Assembly: GCA_022703445.1 (NCBI GenBank)
Contig: JAKLDR010000046.1
Location: forward strand, 1 to 33,489
Reading direction: 5' to 3'
Source of the DNA: Planctomycetota bacterium
Lineage (GTDB): Bacteria; Planctomycetota; SZUA-567; JAKLDR01
DNA: 33,489 nt
The translations under genes were made by a program, and so were the position numbers. This document shows positions 7,845 through 15,700 of the stretch, in pieces. The notes under the pieces were generated by a model. It saw nothing but the letters and a program-made list of their open reading frames with translations, was not told the origin of the DNA and did no database searches. Each line of letters begins with the position of its first letter. The first letter of the stretch is position 1.

Positions 7845-9020
7845 ATGATCCGCGCCGGAACCGCCCTGCTCTCTTCCGCCCTGCTGTCCGCCGCCGTCGC
7901 GCTGGCCGGCGAACCAGCTCCCGCCGACCCCAAGGCCGAGCCCAGGCTCGAGGACCTGGTGCCCGGCAACTGGTTCGGCTACCACGCTGCCAACGAGTCG
8001 GTCTACCGCCACTACATCGTGGTCGGCAAGGGCCAGAAGCAGGGCGAGAAGACCGTCTACCCGGCCGGGGGCATAGTCTGGGTTGCGCTGCCCGACGAGC
8101 TGGCCATCGGCTGCGCCAAGGGCCAGCCGATCCAGGGCAACTGGCTGCCCAGGAGCGTCATCCACGCCCAGGACTTCACGGTCACGCTCGAGGGCACCAA
8201 GCTCACCTTCGCCGGGGCCAATGTCCGGCGCGTCTTCAAGGGCGGCCAGTACAACCCGGACACCTTCACGGGGGAGCTCAAGCGCCCTGGGGTGCTGGTC
8301 GGCGAGGTGACCGGCCCCAAGGATCGCCACGAGACCTTCCACCTGATGCGCGAGGAACTCCTGACCAAGCCTCCGGCCCTGGACCTCGAGAAGGGCAAGA
8401 CCCACGGCAATCTGGCCCCGCTCGACGGGGGGAGCTACCACTATTCGCTCTACATCCCCAAGAGCTACGATCCGGCCAAGCCCATGCCGCTGCTGGTCAA
8501 CTGCTCGCCGGGCGGCGGGGCTCCGCCCCTCTCGCCCAAGATGGCCGAGCAGTGCGGATGGATCATGGCGGGCCTGACCGAGTCGAAGAACGGCCCGGTG
8601 CAGCCGTCGGCCGAGAACGTGGCCGCGGCGGTCTTCGACATCCGCCGGCGGCTCAACGTCGACACCAAGCGGCTCTACTGGAGCGGCTTCAGCGGAGGCT
8701 CGCGCCTGGCCAGTTGGTGCGCCTGCAACTTTCCGGGGTCGACCGCCGGGGTGATCTGCATGGGCGCCGGCTACCTCCCGAGCGTCGGCACCCTGCCGGA
8801 AGGCTGCGCGGCCTTCTTCATCGTCGGCCAGACCGACAGCAACCACGCCGAGGTGACCGGGCTCTTTCCCCAGGAGAAGAAGCGCCGCAAGGCCGAGATG
8901 ATCATCCACCCCGGCGGCCACTCCTGGGGCCGGCCCGAGGACCAGGAGCTGGCCATCGCCTGGCTCCAGGCCCTGGCCGAGGGCAAGACCCCGCCGGCGG
9001 TGCCGGCGCCGGGAAAGTGA
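7845..9020 (+). CDS. Secreted alpha/beta hydrolase (PHB-depolymerase/esterase-like)
   Basis: A 391-aa protein with an N-terminal signal peptide (about 1-21, ending ALAGEPAP). The first 190 residues are a beta-rich domain of unknown kind. The C-terminal domain (about 195-385) starts HYSLYIPKSYDPAKPMPLL, typical of esterase/PHB depolymerase-like hydrolases. A plausible full triad is visible: S283 in GFSGGS, D331 in GQTDSNH and H359 in HPGGHSW. Function as an esterase or carboxylic-ester hydrolase is inferred; the substrate is unknown. AGGAGG lies 8 nt before the ATG. It contrasts with the dead hydrolase domain of the lipoprotein at 4812-6686. It appears to be monocistronic, because pyrE downstream has its own promoter. 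Confidence 0.82.
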   Translation: MIRAGTALLSSALLSAAVALAGEPAPADPKAEPRLEDLVPGNWFGYHAANESVYRHYIVVGKGQKQGEKTVYPAGGIVWVALPDELAIGCAKGQPIQGNWLPRSVIHAQDFTVTLEGTKLTFAGANVRRVFKGGQYNPDTFTGELKRPGVLVGEVTGPKDRHETFHLMREELLTKPPALDLEKGKTHGNLAPLDGGSYHYSLYIPKSYDPAKPMPLLVNCSPGGGAPPLSPKMAEQCGWIMAGLTESKNGPVQPSAENVAAAVFDIRRRLNVDTKRLYWSGFSGGSRLASWCACNFPGSTAGVICMGAGYLPSVGTLPEGCAAFFIVGQTDSNHAEVTGLFPQEKKRRKAEMIIHPGGHSWGRPEDQELAIAWLQALAEGKTPPAVPAPGK

Positions 9021-9052
9021 CGCCCGGCCGCCAACCGCGGCGCGTTCGGCCT

Positions 9053-9080
9053 TTGACACGCGCCGGATCCGGCATATTCT
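9053..9080 (+). promoter_or_regulatory. Sigma70-type promoter of pyrE
   Basis: TTGACA (9053-9058) is a perfect -35 box, followed after 16 nt by TATTCT (9075-9080). The expected leader to the pyrE ATG at 9147 is about 60 nt and ends in AGGAGG. I saw no convincing attenuator hairpin with a U-run in that leader. Confidence 0.65.
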
Positions 9081-9146
9081 AGCAGACCGTTCTTCGACGG
9101 CCCGCCAGGCCCCGACGACCTCACCCAACCCTTCAGGAGGACCGCC

Positions 9147-9698
9147 ATGAAGCTCGAAGAGATCAAGTCCAAGCTCAAGCCCATCGTCGCCAAGTGCGTG
9201 CTGCACGGCGACTTCACCCTGGCCAGCGGCAAGAAGAGCGACCTGTACTTCGACGGGCGCCTCGTGACCCTGTCCGCTGAAGGCCTCAGCCTCCTCTCCC
9301 AGGCGGTGCTCGAGATGATCGCCGGCAAGGACATCTCGGCGGTCGGCGGCATGGCCGTCGGCGCCGACCCGATCACCGGGGGCGTGGTGGCCACGGCCGG
9401 CGCGCGCGGCGCCAAGCTCTCCGGCTTCATCGTCCGGAAGGAAGCCAAGGCCCACGGCACCGGCAAGCAGGTCGAGGGCCCCAAGCCCCCGGCCGGCGCG
9501 AAAGTGGTCCTGCTCGAGGACGTGGTCACCACCGGCGGCAGCTCCCTCAAGGCCCTTGAGGCCGTCAAGCGCGAGCTCGACGTCAAGGTGATTGCGGTGA
9601 TCGCGCTCCTCGACCGCCTGGAGGGCGGCGCCGAGGCGCTCAAGGCCGCAGGTGTCGAGCTCTGGCCGGTGTTCACGCGCAAGGACTTCGAAAAGTAG
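9147..9698 (+). CDS. pyrE: Orotate phosphoribosyltransferase
   Basis: A 183-aa protein of the type I phosphoribosyltransferase fold. It should convert orotate plus PRPP to orotidine monophosphate in de novo pyrimidine synthesis, in the cytoplasm. The N-terminal LKSGDFTLASGKKSDLYFDGR-like region is present (near 17-35), and the PRPP-binding loop VVLLEDVVTTGGSSLKALE lies at about 118-136. The length fits the short PyrE class. AGGAGG precedes the ATG by a normal spacing. No other pyr genes flank it, so pyrimidine genes are dispersed here. The 3' end is followed within 7 nt by a long inverted repeat that separates it from a convergent gene. Confidence 0.95.
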   Translation: MKLEEIKSKLKPIVAKCVLHGDFTLASGKKSDLYFDGRLVTLSAEGLSLLSQAVLEMIAGKDISAVGGMAVGADPITGGVVATAGARGAKLSGFIVRKEAKAHGTGKQVEGPKPPAGAKVVLLEDVVTTGGSSLKALEAVKRELDVKVIAVIALLDRLEGGAEALKAAGVELWPVFTRKDFEK

Positions 9699-9704
9699 CC
9701 TTAA

Positions 9705-9850
9705 CCACAAAGACACGAAGACACAAAGAGACACGAAGACCAGCCAGCAGTCTGTCCGCGGCGAAAGCCTCAACACGGTGAGGCCATGTCGCCGCGCACC
9801 TGCAGGCTCAGCCGTTCTTGGTGTCTCTTTGTGTCTTCGTGTCTTTGTGG
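9705..9850. repeat. Long inverted-repeat element, copy A (30-nt perfect arms)
   Basis: The left arm at 9705-9734 and the right arm at 9821-9850 are perfect reverse complements over 30 nt. They are built from short ACAAAGACACGAAG-like units and enclose an 86-nt core. The core holds TGTCCGCGGCGA (9753-9764) and GTTCTTGGTGTC (9814-9825), both found again in the element at 12603-12755. It lies between the convergent ends of pyrE and the NPCBM protein gene, so its RNA could act as a bidirectional terminator or decoupling structure. It encodes no plausible protein. From memory, CCACAAAGACACGAAG-type repeats recur between genes in many environmental bacterial genomes. Confidence 0.85.
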
Positions 9851-9863
9851 CGAAGAACCCTGG

Positions 9864-12530
9864 TCACTTCGCCTTGGGCGGCTCCGCGGGGGCCTTGACC
9901 AGCCTCGGCGAGAGCCAGACGCCGCGGGCGTCGGCGGGCAGTCCCGGAGGCATGTAGCAGCTCAGCGAGATCTTCGTGAGTCCCGCCACGCTGATGCGCT
10001 GGGGGCCGGGCCCGTCCTTGTCGGAAGAGTACAGCAGCTTGCCACCGGGATCCGCGATGGTGAACTTCACGGCCGGTTCCTTCCCGGCGTCGAGCACAAC
10101 CGTGGAGAACTCCAGAGTCGAGTAGGGCTCCTTGAGGCTGACCGACATGGAGAAGCTCGACTCCGGGGGAGGCCGCATGACCAGGCAGTGCTCCCAGTCC
10201 CTGTCGTTGGCCCTGACCGCCGCGTCGAGCCCCACGGGGAAGTTCGGGCTGGCTTTTCTCGCGGCCGGCAGGAGCGACGTCATCCAGACGGCGTCCGCTC
10301 CGGCCTCCGGCTTCCCGGCCGCCGGGAGCTCCTCGCCGGCCCTGATCAGCCGCGGCGAAAGGTAGACGGCCCGGGCCTCCGGCGTCACGCCGAAGCCTGC
10401 GTAGACCTTGATGTAGATCTGCTTCAGGCCGGTCAGGTCGATGCGCTGCAGCCCGCCGCCGGTCTTCTGCTTGAAGAGCGAATCCTTCCCGTCGGCCGTG
10501 ACCTGGAACTCGTAGCTGCCGGGACGGGGGGCACCCAGTTCGGCCGTGGAAAACTCCAGCGCCGAGTAGCGGCCGTCGAGCCGCACCAGGTAGGCCAAGG
10601 TGTTGGCTTGCGCCAGCTTGACGGACAGGCACTTGTCGTAGGTCTTGCCGTCGACCACCACCTGCTCCTCGAAGGAGACTTCGCCATGCCCTATATGCTG
10701 AGTGCCCTGGAGGACCTCCGTCAGCCACACCGCGCCGGGGCCCGCCGACACCGTCGGCCCGGTCTCGGGCCCCTTCGGCGGAGCAGCATCCGCCGCGCGC
10801 GGGCTCTCCTCCGGACCGGGCTCGGCCGGAGTGTAGGCCGGGTCGGCCGCCAGGATGATCCGGTCGATGGCCAGGCGGCTCTCCCGCACCCACAGGTTGA
10901 GGACGTGAACGCCTGCGCCGGGAACCCTGACGGTCGGGATGTTGCGCCCCTCCGTGCCGGTCCACTGCCACTTGCTGCTGATCCCCCGCAGCGTCTGCGA
11001 ATTCTCCGGGGGCTTGCCGTCCAGGCCCACGAAGACGGTGTCGCACTCGTCCGGCCCCATGGCCATCCGCACCCAGATCCGATAACTGCCCGCCTTGGGG
11101 AAAGCCACGCGGTAGTCGAGCCTGGCGCCGGTCTGCTCGTCGCGGAGATAGACTTTGCGGTCGGCAGGCAGCGCCTGCAGCGCGCCCGCCCCGACGAAAC
11201 CGGATGGCACCGTCACCCGCGCCCATCCGGCCACGGCGCCCGCGCCGGTCCCCGGCTGGCAGGCGCTGAAATTCTCGGCCTCCATGACCACCAGGCCGTC
11301 CTTCTCCGCGAAGGCCCCTGCCCCCGACGCCGTCAGAGCTGGAGGCGCGACCGGAGTGGCCGGAACCGGCGGGACCGCCGGTCCGGCCGTGGCGCCGTCC
11401 AGCTCGCGCCCGGCCGCCAGAGTGGCCATATCCTTGTCGTTCAGGGCCGAGCCGTAGATGCGAAGGTCGTCGATCCGGCAGGCCGGGGACGGATACCCGG
11501 AGTTGGCGCCGAGCCGCAATGGGCCGGAGTTGGCCAGCACCGGGCCGGGGAGCTTGGCCTCGCTGTCTCGTCGGCCGTCCAGGTACAGGCTGAGGCTGTC
11601 TCCGGACTTGACGCAGCCGACGTGCGTCCAGCGTCGTGCCTGCACCGCGGCTTCGCTGGTCCCGCCAGCGTCGCTGTTGCTGAAGGTGCTGACCCGGTAG
11701 TAGATCCGGTCCGAGTCCTTGCAGAGCCACAGGGACAGAGTGCGGTCCTGCTCCAGGGTTCCCCTGCGGAAGAGCCCGCGGTAACCAGCGCCCGCCTCCC
11801 ACTCCTTCTCCATGAAGAGCCAGAATGACACGCTGAAGTTGCCGTTCTCCCGGCCAAGCTCCAGCTCCGGCGCGCTGGGCACCTCCACGGTGCCGCCCGG
11901 GGCGCTGAACTGGAGCGCGGATCCCAACCTCCCCTCGACTGGCTGTACCGACCCGGCGATCTTCCCGTCGTGTCCTCGGCCGGAGACGTCCGGCACAGTT
12001 GCGCCGTTGATCCGGTCGAAGGTCCAGTGGGCCAACGGACGGCGGAGATCGACCGTCGGCCCCACGGAGGGGACTCGTTGCGCTTCGCCCGTGGGGGTCG
12101 GCTGCGGAAGGGCTCCGGGCCGGCCGCCTGATCCTGCCAGGAACCAGATAACCGGAACAACGAGAAGCACCAGGCCGGCCCCCAGGCCCCAGAGCACAGC
12201 GGTACTTCCACGGCGGCCAGAGGGCTCGGAGGGCCGGGCCGCGGCCACAAGCTTGGTGGCCGGGGTCTTCCCGAGCGCCGGGATGTTCATCTGGCTGGTG
12301 CGCGGACGGCGCAGCGTCTTGGTCTCGTCCTTCTGTCTGTGAGCGGAGGTCGTCGGCCGCGGAGCCACCCCCTCGCTGACCATCAGCGTGCCGCCGGTGC
12401 GCTCCTCGTCGGGCGCCTTCTGGTAGCACTTGGGGCAGATCGGCTCGCCGGAGCGCAGGTAGCGCTTGCCTTCATCCGGCCCGCCGGGCGGAATCATCTT
12501 GCCGCACTTGGAGCAGTAGATCAGTTCCAT
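9864..12530 (-). CDS. Zinc ribbon-TM protein with LamG, CBM-like and two NPCBM domains
   Basis: An 888-aa modular protein. A Cys4 zinc ribbon (C6, C9, C32, C35) is followed by a polar linker and one membrane helix (110-132). Next come a LamG/ConA-like domain (about 166-368; LAHWTFD start, YLDGRRD, RIDDLRIYG end), a carbohydrate-binding-like domain (about 408-562; starts MEAENFS, ends AIDRIILAADP), and two NPCBM-type modules (about 600-728 and 747-878). The zinc ribbon should be cytoplasmic and the binding modules outside, so a surface glycan-binding or adhesion role is inferred. No catalytic domain is seen. The start at 12530 was preferred over the ATG at 12584 because the longer form would begin inside its promoter. 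It lies between two inverted-repeat elements. The ligand is unknown. Confidence 0.85.
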   Translation of the reverse strand: MELIYCSKCGKMIPPGGPDEGKRYLRSGEPICPKCYQKAPDEERTGGTLMVSEGVAPRPTTSAHRQKDETKTLRRPRTSQMNIPALGKTPATKLVAAARPSEPSGRRGSTAVLWGLGAGLVLLVVPVIWFLAGSGGRPGALPQPTPTGEAQRVPSVGPTVDLRRPLAHWTFDRINGATVPDVSGRGHDGKIAGSVQPVEGRLGSALQFSAPGGTVEVPSAPELELGRENGNFSVSFWLFMEKEWEAGAGYRGLFRRGTLEQDRTLSLWLCKDSDRIYYRVSTFSNSDAGGTSEAAVQARRWTHVGCVKSGDSLSLYLDGRRDSEAKLPGPVLANSGPLRLGANSGYPSPACRIDDLRIYGSALNDKDMATLAAGRELDGATAGPAVPPVPATPVAPPALTASGAGAFAEKDGLVVMEAENFSACQPGTGAGAVAGWARVTVPSGFVGAGALQALPADRKVYLRDEQTGARLDYRVAFPKAGSYRIWVRMAMGPDECDTVFVGLDGKPPENSQTLRGISSKWQWTGTEGRNIPTVRVPGAGVHVLNLWVRESRLAIDRIILAADPAYTPAEPGPEESPRAADAAPPKGPETGPTVSAGPGAVWLTEVLQGTQHIGHGEVSFEEQVVVDGKTYDKCLSVKLAQANTLAYLVRLDGRYSALEFSTAELGAPRPGSYEFQVTADGKDSLFKQKTGGGLQRIDLTGLKQIYIKVYAGFGVTPEARAVYLSPRLIRAGEELPAAGKPEAGADAVWMTSLLPAARKASPNFPVGLDAAVRANDRDWEHCLVMRPPPESSFSMSVSLKEPYSTLEFSTVVLDAGKEPAVKFTIADPGGKLLYSSDKDGPGPQRISVAGLTKISLSCYMPPGLPADARGVWLSPRLVKAPAEPPKAK

Positions 12531-12559
12531 CTCAGCCCGCCGAGTCGGCCCCCGGAGGA

Positions 12560-12588
12560 AATATAGCGCAGCCCGGCGCCGCAATCAA
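12560..12588 (-). promoter_or_regulatory. Sigma70-type promoter of the NPCBM protein gene
   Basis: Read on the minus strand, TTGATT (12583-12588) and TATATT (12560-12565) are separated by 17 nt. The expected start lies near 12553, about 23 nt before the ATG at 12530. The leader lacks an obvious strong ribosome site. The promoter sits 15 nt from the neighbouring inverted-repeat element. Confidence 0.7.
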
Positions 12589-12602
12589 GCCGGGGAAGCC
12601 GG

Positions 12603-12755
12603 ACAACCAAGGCACCAAGAACGCCGGGGCCTTTGTCCGCGGCGATGGCCCGCTCTGGACCACGGAGCGGCGCCCGCCGCGCGCCATGGCCAGGATCGTT
12701 CTTGGTGTCCCGCCTTCGCCAAGGCTACGGCGGGCAAGCTTTGTGTCTTGGTGGT
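12603..12755. repeat. Long inverted-repeat element, copy B (interrupted arm)
   Basis: The left arm (12603-12622, with CACCAAGAACG) pairs with a right arm that is split. GTTCTTGGTGTC (12698-12709) is followed by a 29-nt insert, then CTTTGTGTCTTGGTGGT (12739-12755). The core shares TGTCCGCGGCGA (12634-12645) with the element at 9705-9850, and both have GTTCTTGGTGTC at the core/right-arm border. This shows they are members of one family. It lies between the promoter of the NPCBM gene and the 3' end of the HEAT/kelch/FN3 gene. No protein is supported. Confidence 0.75.
12710..12738. repeat. Palindromic 29-nt insert nested in repeat copy B
   Basis: The insert contains CCGCC-TTC-GCC-AA-GGC-TAC-GGCGG, which folds as a hairpin with paired CCGCC/GGCGG and GCC/GGC around a small internal loop. 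Aligned to the other copy (where GTGTC is followed directly by T-CTTTGTGTC), these 29 nt are extra. From memory this CGCCTTCGCCAAGGCTACGGCG palindrome family is common in intergenic DNA of diverse uncultured bacteria. Confidence 0.7.
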
Positions 12756-12771
12756 AAGAAGCCCCCGGCCG

Positions 12772-15700
12772 TCACGACCGGTGGAACGACCACGCCCCCG
12801 TGCCGCTGGGGCCCTCCTGGCCGAACTGGTCCACGGCCGTCACCCAGTAGCGCTGGCGCTCGCCGGTCGCGCGGCCCTGCGGGTCGACGAACTCGGTCCC
12901 GGTGATCGGGGCCTCGGTCACCCGCACGGGCGACTCGTTGCGCCAGTTGTCCATCCGGTAGACGTGGTAGCCGGCGACCTCCGGCCGCGGGTCTCGCTCC
13001 CAGCGCACCACGGCACTGCCGTCGGAGCGGCGGCGGGCCTCGAGCCGCCTGGTGGTGTCCGGGAGCGTGAGGACCCAGCCCGACGGGCCGCTCTCGATTC
13101 CCCGGCTGTCAACCGCCCGGACCAGGTAGGCGCGCGGGGCCAGGGCCCAGCCGTTGGTGCCGGCCTCGGCCGGCTCGAGGTCGGTGAACTCGAGCGCCGA
13201 GACCGGCCCGGCGGTGAGCTTGGCGAACTCGCCCACCGACTTGATGGTCAGGCTCGCACCCGGCGGGTCGGTGACCACCGGCGCGCGGTAGACGTTGTAG
13301 CCGGCGACGTCGGCCGCCGGGCTCTTCTCCCAGGTGAGCCGCGCCTTCCGGTCGAGGCCGAAGACGGCGACGAGTCCGAGCGGCACCGGCGGCCGGGTCG
13401 CCGCCACCGCCGGGTCCGTGGAGACGCGGCCGTCGGCGGCGACCGTGCGGATCATGTAGGTCGCGACCTTCCCGGCCGCAAGCGGCGCGCGATCGAGGAA
13501 GCGCGTCTCCACAACGGGCTTTCCGTCGTTGAGCGGCTCGAACCTGGCGCCCCAGACCTTGTCGGCCTCGGCGCGGCTGACCAGGTAGCCGGCCACCTGT
13601 GCTCCGGCCGGCGCGCGCCACTCGAGGAGCACCCCGTCCCTGGTCGCGATCGCGTTGGCCGGCCCCGGAGGCGGCAGCGGTCCCGGGCCGCGCTCGGCCG
13701 CGCCGCGGTATGTCCAGGTCTCCCGGCAGGTCGGGCTGCCCGGCGAGTCGGTGACCTCGCCGCCGCAGACCACGGTGACGCCGCGGCGCTCATCAAAGGC
13801 CGCGTCCCACTCCACGTAGTCGGGCTGCATGCCCGGCGTCTTCCTCGTGCTCCACGAGTTCTTCTCGGGATCGTAGGCGTGGACGGTCACGCCGTCGCGG
13901 CTCGGCGCGAAGAGCAGCGCCGCATCGCCCGCGACGTCGTAGACCATGGGCTGGCAGCCCTTGGCGGGCGCCTCCCCGCCGGGCTTGAGGTCGGTCCAGG
14001 CGCCCTCGGCCAGGCTGTAGCTCCAGAGCCCGCTCTCACCGGCGAAGAGCATCCGGCCCCGGCGGGCGTCGAACGCCACGGCATGAAGCTTCTCGGGCCG
14101 CGGCCCCTCGGCGACCGGCGCCTCGCGCCAGAGGTTGGCGCCGGTCTCGTAAGCCCAGATCCCGCCGCCGGAGCGCGCGAAGCCCAGGATCACGCCGTGG
14201 CGCCGGTCGAAGGCCACGAGGTGGTTGATGCCGAAGCCCGGCGGCACCGGCGGGCGCATCGCCGTCCAGCGGTCGGCGGCCGGGTCGTAGGTCCAGGGGC
14301 TGCCCGCGCTCGGCACCCAGCGGTCGCGTCCCGGTTCGTAGACCCAGGGGCTGCCCTGCCGCAGGACCTGCTCCTTGGAGAAGAGCCAGCCGTGGCCGCC
14401 GCCGGAGGCTCCGCGAATGAAGAGCCGGTCGGAGCGGCTGTCGAAGCAGATCTCGCGGGCCATGCAGGTACCGGGGGGCAGCTCGCGCGCGCCGAGTTCG
14501 GTCCAGGAGTTCGCCGCCGGGTCGTAGGCCCAGGTCTCGCCGGTCTGGGGCGAGTCGTAGCGCCGGCCGTGCGCGCCCCACTGCATCACCCGGCCGCGCA
14601 GCGGGTCGTAGGTCGCCGCCGATTCGTAGGTCAGCGAGGACATGCTGTGGTCGTCGTAGTCCCGCGCCCAGCGCCGGAGCATCCAGGTCCCGGCGGGCTG
14701 CTCCTCGACCGGCAGCGGCGTGCCGTCGGCGCGCCAGCCGTAGAGCACGGCGAGCGCCTCGCGGACCCGCGGCTGCCAGGCCAGGTCGCGCATGCGCAGC
14801 GCCCGGGCCGCGGCGAAGCGCCCGGGGTGGGTCGCGTCGCGCGCCGCGGCGAGCAACGCGTCGGTCGCCGCCGGGTCGGCGATCATCCCGAGCGCCGCCG
14901 CCGCGGCCAGCGGCTCGCGGCGCTCGGAGAGCATCTTGACGAGCGCGGCCACCGCCCGCGGGTCGCGGGAGTTGGCCAGGCTGAAGCCCGCGGCGGTGAG
15001 CGTGTGACCGGAGCTCTCGGTAAGCCGCAGCAGGGTCGCGAAGTTCTCGCCGCGGTCCAGGTTCTCGCGGAGCGCCCGGCCGACCTCATACCGGGTCATG
15101 TTCTCCCACTCCCACCAGTCCTTGGCCAGGGCCTCGGCGGACTCGCGGGTGGCGATCCTCCCCAGAGCGTCCATGCAGTCGACGGACAGGCGCACGCCCG
15201 AGCGGGGCGCGCCCTTCTTGACCATCTGGCTCCTGGCCATGACCTCGAGCAGCCCGGGCAGGAGCCGCGCGTCGGCGAGCGCGATGGCTGCCCGGCCGGC
15301 GGCGTGGGGGCAGGCCGGCGGGTCCTTCATGAGTTCGAGCAGCGTCGCGACGGCCACGTCGCGCGCGGCCGGCGAGCGCAGGTGCCCCAGACCGACCAGC
15401 GCACCCTCGGCGGCGTCGCGGTCGGTCGAGGGGACGCTGGCGATGGCCGCGAGCTTCTTCGCCTCGGCCACGTCGCCCAGCCAGCCAAGTCCGGTCTGGG
15501 CTTCGACGCGGACCTCGCGGTCGGCGTCGGCGGCGAGCTCGTGCAGCCGGGCGAGCGCCTTCGGCCCGCCCAGCCGGCGGAGCGCCCGGGTCGCGGCCAG
15601 GCGCACCCGGGCGTCCGTCTCCCTGGAGAGCTTCACGAGCGGCTCGAGCGCGGCCGCTCCGGCGGCTTCGGGCAGCGCGCGGGCCACGGCCGCGGCGGCT

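Noticed and set aside
9652..9957. Short + strand frame whose translation has Lys-Asp-Thr-Lys-Thr repeats
   Set aside because: It is a translation of the inverted-repeat arms between pyrE and the NPCBM gene and has no supporting start signal.
12633..12905. Short + strand frame whose translation contains RLRQGYGGQA
   Set aside because: That peptide is the translation of the nested palindrome; it is a repeat artefact, not a gene.
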